Below are positions 40,155 through 49,478 of a DNA stretch of 64,000 nucleotides, piece by piece; position 1 is the first letter of the stretch; every line of letters starts with the position of its first letter. Location: positions 521,698 through 585,697 of the forward strand of contig NZ_CP080504.1 of assembly GCF_020342435.1 (NCBI RefSeq). The letters are read 5' to 3'. Under the pieces are notes generated by a model that saw nothing but the letters and a program-made list of their open reading frames with translations, was not told where the DNA came from and did not search any database. This DNA is from Candidatus Vallotiella sp. (ex Adelges kitamiensis). Its GTDB lineage: Bacteria; Pseudomonadota; Gammaproteobacteria; Burkholderiales; Burkholderiaceae. Made by a program: the position numbers and the translations under genes.

Positions 40155-41107
40155 ACGCTCGCGTTGTCGTTTTTGCATATCATAATATTGGCGTGCGCTG
40201 TCTACGCGTCTTGCTCGCATATGACGCCGATATTGCGCTTGTCATCACTCACCAAGACAATCCAGAAGAGTGCATCTGGTTCGAAAGTGTGTCGGCTGTT
40301 GCGGCAGATTATGGATTACCAGTAATCACGCTTTCCCGTCCACCTGAGCGTGAACTGATCGAGATTATACGGGCGATACAACCCGATTTCATATTTTCGT
40401 TTTACTATAGACATATGCTACCGCCCGAGTTGCTCGTTCTGGCGCCTCAGGGTGCATTTAACCTACACGGCTCGCTTTTGCCAAAGTATCGTGGTCGAGC
40501 GCCGATAAACTGGGCTGTTCTTAATGGCGAAACCGAGACTGGCTCCACGTTGCACGAGATGACTTCTAAGCCGGATGCAGGTGCAATCGTTGCGAAGACG
40601 TTAGTTCCAATCCTGCCAGATGATACCGCATGTCAAGTGTTTAATAAAGTAACTGTATCGGCTGAACAGACTTTGTGGCAAGCGTTTCCAGCTCTGTTGG
40701 CTGATAACGCCCCGAGGATGCCGAATGATTTATCCGCGGGCAGCTATTTTTCAGGGCGTAGACCTGAGGATGGTCGAATAGATTGGAGCTTACCTGCACA
40801 ACAGGTCTACAATCTAGTGCGCTCGGCGGCACCGCCGTATCCTGGTGCATTTACTGACGTCCAAGGTGAACGCTTTATTATTGCGTCTGCCCGACTTATG
40901 AAACAGGGCCAAAATAACACTATAAAATTACCGCTAGGTTTACAGGTTTTTAACTATTCGATACTAGGCGTATGTGGCGACGGCCGAGCTATCGTAATCC
41001 GTGAACTCCGTCATCTTAATCAAAGTGCCCCAAATTCTACGTCCATCGATCGTGTAATCGATATGTCAACGTTCCTGAGCCTCACTCAATCCTTATCGCG
41101 TTCATGA
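40151..41107 (+). CDS. arnA: UDP-L-Ara4N formyltransferase (ArnA N-terminal activity as a separate protein)
   Basis: Formylates UDP-L-Ara4N with N10-formyltetrahydrofolate. The formyltransferase domain shows FYYRHMLPPELL, NLHGSLLPKYRGRAPINW (catalytic Asn and His) and the catalytic Asp in MTSKPDAGAIVAK. The start at 40151 (MNARVVVFAYHNIG) lies in the ATGA overlap with arnC; an ATG five codons earlier is less likely. E. coli has one fused ArnA, whereas here the decarboxylase is the next gene, also joined by ATGA, as in Burkholderia. Confidence 0.93.
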   Translation: MNARVVVFAYHNIGVRCLRVLLAYDADIALVITHQDNPEECIWFESVSAVAADYGLPVITLSRPPERELIEIIRAIQPDFIFSFYYRHMLPPELLVLAPQGAFNLHGSLLPKYRGRAPINWAVLNGETETGSTLHEMTSKPDAGAIVAKTLVPILPDDTACQVFNKVTVSAEQTLWQAFPALLADNAPRMPNDLSAGSYFSGRRPEDGRIDWSLPAQQVYNLVRSAAPPYPGAFTDVQGERFIIASARLMKQGQNNTIKLPLGLQVFNYSILGVCGDGRAIVIRELRHLNQSAPNSTSIDRVIDMSTFLSLTQSLSRS

Positions 41108-42144
41108 AAAAAGTCTTGATCTTAGGTATCAACGGCTTCATCGGTCATCATCTATCTAAGCATATTCTTGAAACTACTAATTGGGAAGTCTACGGGATAG
41201 ATATACAAATAGATCGCTTAAGTGAACTAACGCGGCATCCACGAATGCACTTCTTCCAAGGTGACATTACAATCAATAAAGAGTGGGTTGAACATCACAT
41301 TCGAAAGTGTGAGGTAATCTTGCCATTAGTCGCGATCGCAAGGCCAGCTACATATGTAAAATATCCACTGCGCGTTTTCGAACTTGATTTCGAGGCAAAC
41401 ATGCCGATTGTTCGCTCAGCAGTCAAACATTGTAAACACTTAGTTTTTCCATCCACTTCCGAAGTGTATGGCATGTGTACTGATAACGAGTGCGATTCAG
41501 AAGCCTCACCATTAATTTATGGCCCAATTAATAAGCCACGCTGGATTTATGCATGCTCAAAACAGTTAATCGATCGTGTTATTTGGGGCTACGGGATGGA
41601 GGGTCTGAATTTCACACTTTTCCGTCCTTTTAACTGGATCGGCCCGGGACTGGATACGATTTACTCCTCAAGGGAAGGGACATCGCGCGTGGTCACACAG
41701 TTCCTTGACCATATTGTACGAGGCAAAAATATTAATCTAGTCGATGGCGGCGCGCAAAAACGAACATTCACCGATATTGATGACGGTATTGCAGCTCTAA
41801 TGCGGATTATTGAGAATCCGGTTGGTATAGCAAGCGGAAAAATCTTTAATATAGGGAATCCAGATAATAATCTCTCGGTACGTGATCTAGCTAACAAGAT
41901 GCTTGCATTAGCGGCAGAGTATCCTGAGTATGCGCATACTGCAAAAAAAGTAAAACTAGTAGAAACTACGTCTAGTGCTTATTACGGCATTGGTTACCAA
42001 GATATTCAGAATCGCATACCCAAAATCGATAATACAAAGCAAAGCTTAGCTTGGTCCCCAATGTTCTCAATAGATGAATCTCTGCGTAAAATTTTTGATG
42101 CATACCGCTTACAAATCCCTAAAGTTCGTGCGCTAATTAACTAA
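41104..42144 (+). CDS. UDP-glucuronate oxidative decarboxylase (ArnA C-terminal activity as a separate protein)
   Basis: A short-chain dehydrogenase/reductase that oxidises and decarboxylates UDP-glucuronate to the 4-keto-pentose used by ArnB. The Rossmann NAD site is GINGFIGHHLSKH at the N terminus. The catalytic residues are in FPSTSEVYG and YACSKQLIDR (Tyr-x3-Lys), and FTLFRPFNWIGPGLD is conserved with ArnA. The 346 residues correspond to the decarboxylase half of E. coli ArnA. It starts within the stop of the formyltransferase gene (ATGA), and arnD follows after 19 bases. Confidence 0.93.
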   Translation: MKKVLILGINGFIGHHLSKHILETTNWEVYGIDIQIDRLSELTRHPRMHFFQGDITINKEWVEHHIRKCEVILPLVAIARPATYVKYPLRVFELDFEANMPIVRSAVKHCKHLVFPSTSEVYGMCTDNECDSEASPLIYGPINKPRWIYACSKQLIDRVIWGYGMEGLNFTLFRPFNWIGPGLDTIYSSREGTSRVVTQFLDHIVRGKNINLVDGGAQKRTFTDIDDGIAALMRIIENPVGIASGKIFNIGNPDNNLSVRDLANKMLALAAEYPEYAHTAKKVKLVETTSSAYYGIGYQDIQNRIPKIDNTKQSLAWSPMFSIDESLRKIFDAYRLQIPKVRALIN

Positions 42145-42163
42145 GGCATAGGAGTAAGTAAAA

Positions 42164-43054
42164 TTGGCTTTTCTCGTACTTAAGATCGACGTCGATACGC
42201 TACGCGGTACTTGTGAGGGTGTTCCAAACCTTATACAGATACTTCGTAAAGCTAGCGCTGGCGCGACTTTCTTATTTAGCCTAGGACCCGATCATACTGG
42301 CTGGGCATTTCGACGAGTATTCCAGCGTGGATTCCTGAGAAAAGTATCACGTACATCAGTTTTTAAACACTACGGCATTAAAACTCTTTCTTACGGAATA
42401 TTACTTCCTGGACCAGATATTGGCACGCATGCGACATCGCAGATGCGCGCTACTCGTGCTTCTGGCTTTGAGGTGGGCATTCATACATGGGACCATGTAT
42501 ACTGGCAAGATAATGCGCGTATCCGTGAGCGTGGATGGACGATTGCTCAAATGAAAAAAAGCTATGCGCGTTTCTTTGAAATATTTGGCGAGGAGCCTTG
42601 GACTCATGGGGCAGCAGGCTGGCAAATGAATGAGCATGCATTTGATCAGCTCGATGCATGGAACATCTTATATGCATCTGATGGCCGAGGCTATAGCCCA
42701 TACCGGCTTATGCTAGAGGGCTTGCCTCTGAGTCATGTGCAGCTTCCAACAACGCTACCGACATTAGATGAAGTTCTTCATAGAAGGAATGTGAATAACG
42801 TTGCTAATTATCTATTATCGCTGACACGGGATAATGAAGCTGACCATGTCTTTACGCTGCACGCGGAATTAGAAGGACAAAAGCTCGCCCCTATATTTGA
42901 ACGTTTGCTAGCGGGCTGGCGTTCGCAAGGGTATACATTAGTATCGATGGCTGATTATTACGCGACTCTAAACTTAGAATCTCTACCATGGCATCCCATC
43001 GCATGGGGCAAGGTACCAGGCCGCGCCGGCGAGTTAATTATTCAGCCTGGCTAA
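42164..43054 (+). CDS. arnD: 4-deoxy-4-formamido-L-arabinose-phosphoundecaprenol deformylase
   Basis: A NodB-type polysaccharide deacetylase family enzyme that removes the formyl group after ArnC, leaving Und-P-L-Ara4N for ArnT. The metal-binding motifs are KIDVDTLRGT near the N terminus and EVGIHTWDHVYWQ, followed by PWTHGAAGWQMN and late FTLHAELEG. Of 296 residues, the start is a TTG at 42164 with GGAG ten bases upstream. No ATG lies nearby, and homologues begin at the same residue. Last gene of the arn operon; a terminator follows. Confidence 0.93.
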   Translation: MAFLVLKIDVDTLRGTCEGVPNLIQILRKASAGATFLFSLGPDHTGWAFRRVFQRGFLRKVSRTSVFKHYGIKTLSYGILLPGPDIGTHATSQMRATRASGFEVGIHTWDHVYWQDNARIRERGWTIAQMKKSYARFFEIFGEEPWTHGAAGWQMNEHAFDQLDAWNILYASDGRGYSPYRLMLEGLPLSHVQLPTTLPTLDEVLHRRNVNNVANYLLSLTRDNEADHVFTLHAELEGQKLAPIFERLLAGWRSQGYTLVSMADYYATLNLESLPWHPIAWGKVPGRAGELIIQPG

Positions 43055-43127
43055 AAAATAGGTCGAGCTACCGATTATATATAAATATAAAATCTAGCTT
43101 TATGGCTGCTATTAACTAATAATACTT

Positions 43128-43160
43128 TCTCCTTATACTTTATAAGGGGGCATTTTTCTA
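43128..43160 (+). terminator. rho-independent terminator after the arn operon
   Basis: TCCTTATA and TATAAGGG pair around a CTT loop and are followed by GGCATTTTTCT. It lies about 75 bases after the arnD stop and before the converging pit gene. Confidence 0.6.
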
Positions 43161-43217
43161 AAAAATGAGTATTCTCTAAATACTACTAAATACTCGCCTT
43201 TTCTATTTAAATTTCTA

Positions 43218-44228
43218 TCATAGAAACTTCCGACCAAGCCACCAGCTACCAGCAGAGAACATGGCTGACGCCGGAATCGTAAAAATCCAGGCCCATATAA
43301 TATTGCTAGCGATACCCCACCGTACGGCGGAAAATTTCTGCGTTGCCCCAACACCAACAATCGCTCCAGTGATCGTATGAGTCGTTGAGACTGGAATACC
43401 TAGCCATGATGCTATAAATAATATAACTGCGCCACCAGTCTCTGCGCAAAATCCACCAACCGGCTTAAGCCGCGTAATACGCTGCCCCATCGTGCGTACA
43501 ATCCTCCAGCCCCCAAATAATGTTCCTAATCCCATTGACATGTAGCAACCAGCAATTACCCATGTTGGCGGAGCGGAATCGGTAATTGTTGATGCTCCTG
43601 TCGCTATTAGCAGCATCCAAATAATACCAATCGTTTTCTGTGCATCGTTACCCCCGTGCCCCAGGCTATATAGTGATGCAGACACAAGTTGGAACCGCCG
43701 AAAATACCGATCAACACGGCTTGGTCGCATCCTGAAAAAAATCCACGAGACGACCAGCATAAACAGCGACCCAAATACAAAGCCGAGAAAAGGTGATAAA
43801 AAAATGAAGGCGATTGTCTTTATTAGACCATTTACATTCAAAGAATGCCACCCCGATTTAGCAATTGCTGAGCCAACCAAGCCGCCAATCAGGGCATGTG
43901 ATGAGCTTGATGGGATTCCGTAGTACCAAGTTACAATGTTCCAGCCAATCGCTCCAACTAACGCTCCGAATACTATGTAGTGATCAATAATACCCGGGTC
44001 AATTGTGCCCTTGCCAACAGCGGTCGCTACTTTCAGATGAAATACAAAGTATGCAATGACATTAAAGATGGAGGCGAACGCCACAGCCTGATACGGCTTC
44101 AGCACACCTGTCGATACGACGGTCGCGATTGAGTTTGCTGCGTCATGAAATCCATTCATAAAATCGAATATCAATGCGACAGCAACTAGTAGCGTAACCA
44201 CCCATACAGAAAGTTGAATCGAATGCAT
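43218..44228 (-). CDS. pit: low-affinity inorganic phosphate transporter (PiT family)
   Basis: An inner-membrane metal-phosphate symporter of 336 residues with about ten hydrophobic segments. The duplicated PiT signature appears as DFMNGFHDAANSIATVVSTG in the first half and SLGHGGNDAQKTIG in the second. GIPSSSSHALIGGLVGS and GIPVSTTHTITGAIVGVG are the paired substrate-site helices. It follows the DUF47 gene by 12 bases, a standard pairing. No disruption seen. Confidence 0.94.
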   Translation of the reverse strand: MHSIQLSVWVVTLLVAVALIFDFMNGFHDAANSIATVVSTGVLKPYQAVAFASIFNVIAYFVFHLKVATAVGKGTIDPGIIDHYIVFGALVGAIGWNIVTWYYGIPSSSSHALIGGLVGSAIAKSGWHSLNVNGLIKTIAFIFLSPFLGFVFGSLFMLVVSWIFFRMRPSRVDRYFRRFQLVSASLYSLGHGGNDAQKTIGIIWMLLIATGASTITDSAPPTWVIAGCYMSMGLGTLFGGWRIVRTMGQRITRLKPVGGFCAETGGAVILFIASWLGIPVSTTHTITGAIVGVGATQKFSAVRWGIASNIIWAWIFTIPASAMFSAGSWWLGRKFL

Positions 44229-44240
44229 TAGCCGCCCCGT

Positions 44241-44867
44241 CTATGCGTTCTCAAGCACAATACCTTCAATGATGTTCGCGACATCTTCGCACTTATCTGT
44301 TACAGCTTCAAGCAATTCAAAGATTGCCTTTAGCTTAATAAGTGTTTTGACGTTATCCTCTTCACGAAATAACTTAGATATTGCTGATCTTAGTAGTCGA
44401 TCTGCATCAGATTCACAACGATCGATATCTTCGCAAGCTTTTAAGATCATAGTGGCGCGTTTCATATCTTGTAACAAAGCCACTGCTGTTTGGACACGTT
44501 CGCAAGTAAGCCGGCAGACATGCGCAAGTTCGTTTGCTTCAGGGGTTACTGCCTGTACATCATATAATGACACCGAAGTCGCAACATCCTCCATCAAGTC
44601 CAGGATGTCATCCATTGTCGTGATCAGCTTATGAACCTCATCTCGATCTAGCGGGGTAATAAAGGTTTTGTGTAGCAAATCAATACATTCATGTGTTAGC
44701 TTATCTGCGCGTTTCTCATTCTCCTGCACGTTTTTTTTATGAAACTCAGCGTTAGGCAGGTCTTTAATTAACCGCTCGAGTTCGAGACTAGCATCGACCA
44801 TGCATTTCGCATGAGCATTAAATATTTCGAAGAACTTGCCTTCAGTAGGCATAAATCGTCCGAACAT
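44241..44867 (-). CDS. DUF47 (PhoU-like) phosphate transport accessory protein
   Basis: The 208 residues form an all-helical PhoU-like bundle (FGRFMPTEGKFFEIFNAHA, ADKLTHECIDLLHKTFITPLDRDEVHKL). Genes of this family nearly always precede pit and are thought to modulate the transporter, but their mechanism is not settled. Here it is directly upstream of pit with a 12-base gap. Length is normal, and acidic residues in the helices that could bind metal are kept. Confidence 0.9.
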   Translation of the reverse strand: MFGRFMPTEGKFFEIFNAHAKCMVDASLELERLIKDLPNAEFHKKNVQENEKRADKLTHECIDLLHKTFITPLDRDEVHKLITTMDDILDLMEDVATSVSLYDVQAVTPEANELAHVCRLTCERVQTAVALLQDMKRATMILKACEDIDRCESDADRLLRSAISKLFREEDNVKTLIKLKAIFELLEAVTDKCEDVANIIEGIVLENA

Positions 44868-45032
44868 GAACCCCTCGGAAGTAATAGGTAACCTATATAC
44901 AACAGTATACTTTTACATCTAAACGTAATTAGATTGTATGAGTAAGATATACATGCTATTCGCTGCACGTTTTAATATATAAATAGCGCATGTAATTTAC
45001 AGACATACTAATACTTAAACTAAAAACCTGAG

Positions 45033-46421
45033 TTATTTTCTGTCTAAAAACGACGCTGCGCTAGCGAAATTATCAAATTTCGTATGCGGTCCTAAGAATG
45101 TCAGACGAACAAACCCAATCGGGCCATTCCGCTGTTTGCCTATAATAATCTCAGCTACTCCCTTATCAAGACTGTCTGGGTTATAAACCTCGTCTCGATA
45201 AATAAACAAGATTATATCCGCATCCTGTTCAATTGCACCAGACTCACGCAAATCAGACATAACTGGCCGCTTATTCGGTCGCTGCTCTAGACCTCTATTT
45301 AGCTGGGAGAGTGCGATAATCGGCACATCAAGCTCTTTAGCTAAGCTTTTTAGAGAGCGTGAGATTTCAGAGATCTCTGTCGCACGGTTTTCGCCCGATG
45401 ATGAACTGGTCATTAGCTGAAGATAATCAACAACAATCAATCCTAGCTTGCCACACTGGCGTGCTAGTCTTCGTGCCCGAGAGCGCAATTCTATTGGATT
45501 AAGCCCGCCAGTCTCGTCTATAAAAATCTGCGCTTCACTCATTTTACGTACTGCATGCGTAAGCTTAGGCCAATCCTCATCAGTCAACCGTCCAGTACGT
45601 ATTCGGTGTTGATCGAGCCGACCAATCGAACCAAGCATTCGCATTACAAGTTGTGTACCAGGCATTTCCATCGAGAATACGGCAACTGGTAAACCATACT
45701 CTACCGCAACATATTCACCGATATTCATCGAGAAGGCGGTTTTTCCCATTGATGGCCGCCCCGCAACAATAATCAATTCGCCACCATGCATTCCCGAAGT
45801 CATTCGGTCTAAGTCAATAAAACCGGTTGGTGTACCTGTGACATCGCTTGGATTTTCTGTGTGGTATAGTGCATCAATCCGCTCGACTACTTGTGTTAGT
45901 AACGGCCCAATCTCGAGAAAGCCTTGTATGCCGCGCTGACCTTCTTCCGCGATAGAGAAGATCTTTGCTTCGGCTTGGTCAAGAAGCTGCCGAACTTCTT
46001 TACCTTGTGGATTAAATGCATCACTAGAAATTTCGTCAGCTGCAGTTACTAATTTACGCAATACTGCTCGGTTTCTTACAATCTCGGCATACCGCCGGAT
46101 ATTCGCTGCACTGGGCGTATTTTGCGCAAGTGCATTCAAATAGACAAGGCCTCCAATGCAATCCGCCTTTCCTACAGAAGAGAGTGACTCGAATACTGTA
46201 ATTACATCAGCTGGCCGAGACATAATAATTAGCTTGCCAATATGCTCATAAACAAGCCGGTGATCAAAGCGATAAAAATCCCGGTAATTTAAAAAGTCCG
46301 CAATTCGATCCCATGCGGCGTTGTCAAGCAGCAAACCACCAAGTACTGATTGTTCGGCCTCGATCGAATGGGGTGGAATTTTCAGTGATTCAATTTGTGG
46401 ATCGTTATTTAAAGCGTTCAT
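45033..46421 (-). CDS. dnaB: replicative DNA helicase DnaB
   Basis: The hexameric helicase that unwinds DNA ahead of the replisome. Of 462 residues, the N-terminal helical domain (SIEAEQSVLGGLLLDNAAW) is followed by a linker and a RecA-like motor domain. Walker A is GRPSMGKTAF, Walker B is GLIVVDYLQLM, and the arginine-finger region is near LRESGAIEQDADIILFIYRD. There is no intein. It follows rplI in the rpsF-priB-rpsR-rplI-dnaB order, separated from it by a strong terminator. Confidence 0.97.
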   Translation of the reverse strand: MNALNNDPQIESLKIPPHSIEAEQSVLGGLLLDNAAWDRIADFLNYRDFYRFDHRLVYEHIGKLIIMSRPADVITVFESLSSVGKADCIGGLVYLNALAQNTPSAANIRRYAEIVRNRAVLRKLVTAADEISSDAFNPQGKEVRQLLDQAEAKIFSIAEEGQRGIQGFLEIGPLLTQVVERIDALYHTENPSDVTGTPTGFIDLDRMTSGMHGGELIIVAGRPSMGKTAFSMNIGEYVAVEYGLPVAVFSMEMPGTQLVMRMLGSIGRLDQHRIRTGRLTDEDWPKLTHAVRKMSEAQIFIDETGGLNPIELRSRARRLARQCGKLGLIVVDYLQLMTSSSSGENRATEISEISRSLKSLAKELDVPIIALSQLNRGLEQRPNKRPVMSDLRESGAIEQDADIILFIYRDEVYNPDSLDKGVAEIIIGKQRNGPIGFVRLTFLGPHTKFDNFASAASFLDRK

Positions 46422-46465
46422 GGAAACCGATTATCAGTTATTCAACCATTCACGCAATGGTATTC

Positions 46466-46502
46466 AAAAAAAAGCAGGATCGGATTTAACCGTATCCTGC
46501 TT
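46466..46502 (-). terminator. rho-independent terminator of the rpsF-rplI operon
   Basis: On the minus strand AAGCAGGAT pairs perfectly with ATCCTGCTT; an inner CGG/CCG pairing extends the stem. The stem runs straight into a tract of eight T (AAAAAAAA on the plus strand at 46466-46473, the last two inside the stem). It lies about 30 bases after the rplI stop and just before dnaB. Confidence 0.9.
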
Positions 46503-46533
46503 ACATGGGATCATCTGAAAGAATGCAGCAATT

Positions 46534-46986
46534 TTACTCCTGTGCGCTCAATATTGAAATTGTGATATCTGTGATCACATCGGTATGCAATGCTACTTGT
46601 AGTACGTGATCACCAACTGTCTTTAGGGGACCTTTCGATAGACGCACCTGCGCTTTCTCAATAGCGAAACCTTGTTGCTTGAGTGCAGTAGAAATATCTT
46701 GATTCGTAACTGAACCAAACAAACGGCCATCAACACCTGACTTTTGCGTAACCTGCAGAGTTAAGCTTTTCAGCTTCTCACTTTGAGCTTGAGCGGCAGC
46801 TAGCTTATCGGCTGCTATCTTCTCGAGTTCTACTCGTCGCATTTCGAATTCAGTAATCGCCGTTTTCGTCGCATGACGAACCTTACGTCGCGGAATTAAG
46901 AAGTTACGTGCATAGCCATCCTTAACTTTGACGATATCACCTAGATTACCAAGTTTAACGATTTTTTCTAATAAAATAACTTGCAT
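46534..46986 (-). CDS. rplI: 50S ribosomal protein L9
   Basis: The 150 residues have the two-lobed L9 layout. The N-terminal RNA-binding domain begins [33 protein letters not shown] long connecting helix ([22 protein letters not shown]) follows, then the C-terminal domain ([14 protein letters not shown]). It binds 23S rRNA near the L1 stalk. Twenty-one bases separate it from rpsR. Intact. Confidence 0.97.
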   Translation of the reverse strand: MQVILLEKIVKLGNLGDIVKVKDGYARNFLIPRRKVRHATKTAITEFEMRRVELEKIAADKLAAAQAQSEKLKSLTLQVTQKSGVDGRLFGSVTNQDISTALKQQGFAIEKAQVRLSKGPLKTVGDHVLQVALHTDVITDITISILSAQE

Positions 46987-47007
46987 GTGACCCTTTTTGA
47001 TGCCGAG

Positions 47008-47283
47008 TTAGGCTTTGTGTAGGTCTGTATACGGCATTAACGCAAGAAAACGAGCCCGCTTAATCGCTGTATTTAGTTGGCGTTGATAGTGGGCTTTCGT
47101 ACCAGTCAACCTCGCTGGCGTAATTTTACCATTTTCGCTAATAAAGTCTTTTAATGTCTCAATATCTTTATAATCGATATACTCAATGCTAGCGGCAGTG
47201 AAACGACAGAACTTCTTACGCTTGAAAAGCGGGTTTTGTTGTTGGCGACGCTTGTCGAATTTTTTACTAGTAGGACGAGCCAT
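47008..47283 (-). CDS. rpsR: 30S ribosomal protein S18
   Basis: The 91 residues match Burkholderia S18 nearly throughout: [39 protein letters not shown] and [20 protein letters not shown]. It partners S6 on the 30S platform. Its start overlaps the 3' end of priB by 17 bases, so the two are probably translationally coupled. Confidence 0.97.
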   Translation of the reverse strand: MARPTSKKFDKRRQQQNPLFKRKKFCRFTAASIEYIDYKDIETLKDFISENGKITPARLTGTKAHYQRQLNTAIKRARFLALMPYTDLHKA

Positions 47284-47599
47284 GATCAGTCTTTTTTATA
47301 TCCAACAATGCTGTAATGTGGAATACTAGGATCTCTGCGTTATAGTGTTTTCTTGCTAGAAAACTGTCAAAATGCACACAAATACCTAATTTACACCCTA
47401 TAACTTTGCTACTGATATCACCAGCAGCTAGCGCTAAAATTGTCAGCTTGATATGCCGACTAAAACCAGCCTCAATTATTTTGGACTTATGCTGTAACCT
47501 GCAATCAACAATTGGCACACTAGCTGGTGTATAACGTACTGGATCGCGATCAAGAACGCTAGCTACTAGCTTCAGTCGGTTTAACGTGTAGGTTAACAG
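47267..47599 (-). CDS. priB: primosomal replication protein PriB, start codon unclear
   Basis: A single-stranded DNA-binding OB-fold protein of the PriA replication-restart primosome. Conserved sequence begins [20 protein letters not shown], followed by [16 protein letters not shown] and [19 protein letters not shown]; it ends after [17 protein letters not shown]. The codon where homologues start is TTA (47584-47582), not a known start. AAGGAG at 47609-47604 is followed after four bases by CTG (47599), the start assumed here. The next normal start, GTG at 47518, would delete the first beta strands. Position between rpsF and rpsR is standard. Gene identity is secure; expression is uncertain. 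Confidence 0.85.
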   Translation of the reverse strand: MLTYTLNRLKLVASVLDRDPVRYTPASVPIVDCRLQHKSKIIEAGFSRHIKLTILALAAGDISSKVIGCKLGICVHFDSFLARKHYNAEILVFHITALLDIKKTDHGSSY

Positions 47600-47630
47600 C
47601 TTTCTCCTTTTCTCTGAATTAAGCCTTATT

Positions 47631-48008
47631 TTACCTCTGCTCCTCAGAAGATTGTGGCTGTGCAGTCGCTTTTTTTGCTTCTTCGCGTTGCACTTCTTTC
47701 ATCATTGGAGATGGACTGGTCTCCGCTTTTCTCATCTTAACAATTAGGTAGCGCAGTACCGCGTCATTAAACTTAAATGCGTGCTCTAGCTCGGTGAGAG
47801 TAACCTGGTCACATTCAATATTCATACAAACATAGTGTGCTTTCGCGAGCTTCTCGATCATGTAAGCTAACTGGCGGCGGCCCCAGTCCTCAATACGGCT
47901 AACATGATGCCCTCTGCTAATGATCATTGACCTATATTTCTCGATCATTGCGGGCACCTGCTTGCTTTGATCGGGGTGTACAATAAACGTAATTTCATAG
48001 TGACGCAT
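47631..48008 (-). CDS. rpsF: 30S ribosomal protein S6
   Basis: The 125 residues begin [18 protein letters not shown] and include [21 protein letters not shown], the S6 core. A charged Glu/Ala/Gln-rich tail follows, as in other betaproteobacteria. AAGGAG is placed six bases before the ATG. First gene of the operon rpsF-priB-rpsR-rplI. Confidence 0.97.
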   Translation of the reverse strand: MRHYEITFIVHPDQSKQVPAMIEKYRSMIISRGHHVSRIEDWGRRQLAYMIEKLAKAHYVCMNIECDQVTLTELEHAFKFNDAVLRYLIVKMRKAETSPSPMMKEVQREEAKKATAQPQSSEEQR

Positions 48009-48449
48009 AAATACTCCTTATGGATAGAAAACCACTCAAGCGTCAGGCAGATGTGGTAAGAGAGTCCAAACTATTCTAGTCTAATTTAACTACTCAGTAC
48101 GTGCAATGAGCTTTTATATTTTTACTAAAGTTAGTATTAATTAACTTCTTTTTAGAAGAAGTTTAAAAGGTGATAATTATTTAAACACTTTCTTGTTTAA
48201 TGCGGGTTTCTTCTGAAGATTCATCCCGAAAATGATATATTCATAAATAATAAACTTCAGTAGTTAATCGAGAGACTTAATAACAAGTTTGAAATAACGA
48301 GGCGGTGTAGCATCAGACCTGAATTAGAATCAACTTCTAAGTTGATTTATCTGGTTGTGCGCAATATAGCGAACCGCCTAGTTAAGCTAGGAAAAACGTG
48401 CGTTATATATGTATGAACTAACTCTGATCAGACTCTTTAATCTATAAAA
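48009..48449. other. rpsF leader and spacer to the asparaginase gene
   Basis: About 440 bases. The rpsF-proximal 100 bases carry a probable promoter. The rest is A+T-rich, with two small inverted repeats: AACTTCTT/AAGAAGTT at about 48142-48163 and AATCAACTT/AAGTTGATT at 48328-48347. No gene remnant was recognised. Confidence 0.5.
48078..48106 (-). promoter_or_regulatory. candidate sigma-70 promoter of the rpsF operon
   Basis: Minus strand TTGCAC (48106-48101), a 17-base spacer, then TAGACT (48083-48078). It lies about 70 bases before the rpsF ATG. Four to five of six consensus matches per box; inferred only. Confidence 0.4.
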
Positions 48450-49478
48450 TTAGTATTTATCAAACAAGCTTTGTAATATCGTGGGTTCGCTCCAGCCTTG
48501 CGCAAGCGCAAGCATTAGTAATACACGTGCTTTATACGGATTCAGTGTTCCAGCGCTAATTAGACCTAGCAAGTCATCTGGCGCGGCACCATTGCGCATC
48601 ACATGTCCAGAGCCAACACGTGATGAGCGTACTACTGCAATGCTACGCATGCGTGCATTAACTAGTGCCTGCTGTAATGTCGTATGAATAGAGCCATTTC
48701 CAGTTCCAGCGATAACAATTCCACGCACCCCTGCGTCAACCAGAGCGTCAATAACTATACGCATCGCACCGGCATAACTAACAACAATCTGGACCGCAGG
48801 TAGCGGATTCTGGGTATCTATAGCATTAATCTTGAATACTGATTCAATCGTATGCACACGCGTCACGCGTCTCTGAAATTCAACTCGCTTATCTTGGACC
48901 CAGCCTAGTATACCACTTTCCGGAGACGCAAATGCGTCAACTGCGTAGGTGCTAACCTTCGTGATATCACGTGCCCCATGGATCCGATTCGAGAAAGCGA
49001 CTAGCACGCCACGTGCTACCGCATCTGGACACGCAGCAAGCGTCACTGCATTGAGAAGATTAAGCGAACCGTCAGCAGACAATGCAGTAAACGGCCGCAT
49101 GGCGGCGGTTAATACAACTGGTTTTGCGCTCGTCACAGTTAAGTGCAGCCAATACGCGGTTTCCTCAAGAGTATCAGTGCCATGCACAATTACAAGCCCG
49201 TCGATGTCATCCTGCGCGAGTAATACATTGACACGTCGCGCTAGAGTGATCCACAGTGCATCGTCAAGGTCTTTGCTATCGATTCGCGCTACTTGCTCGG
49301 CACGAATCACCGCAACATCATCTAATTCAGGTACAGCGGCCAGTAGTCGATCCACACCAACTACTCCGGACGTATAGCCGATAGTTTGAGCTGCGTCAGA
49401 TGCCTCTCCTGCAATAGTTCCGCCAGTCGCTAGAACCGCTACCGTAGGTCGTCTCTTATATGAGACACCCACGTTCAT
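48450..49478 (-). CDS. L-asparaginase
   Basis: Hydrolyses asparagine to aspartate and ammonia. Of 342 residues, the first catalytic threonine is in [12 protein letters not shown] near residue 20. The second set is in [16 protein letters not shown] (Thr-Asp pair with Lys further on). The flexible-loop Tyr region is [15 protein letters not shown]. No secretion signal is seen, so it looks cytoplasmic; the type cannot be fixed from sequence alone. Its ATG overlaps the ybiT stop (ATGA), so it is coupled to that gene. Confidence 0.9.
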   Translation of the reverse strand: MNVGVSYKRRPTVAVLATGGTIAGEASDAAQTIGYTSGVVGVDRLLAAVPELDDVAVIRAEQVARIDSKDLDDALWITLARRVNVLLAQDDIDGLVIVHGTDTLEETAYWLHLTVTSAKPVVLTAAMRPFTALSADGSLNLLNAVTLAACPDAVARGVLVAFSNRIHGARDITKVSTYAVDAFASPESGILGWVQDKRVEFQRRVTRVHTIESVFKINAIDTQNPLPAVQIVVSYAGAMRIVIDALVDAGVRGIVIAGTGNGSIHTTLQQALVNARMRSIAVVRSSRVGSGHVMRNGAAPDDLLGLISAGTLNPYKARVLLMLALAQGWSEPTILQSLFDKY

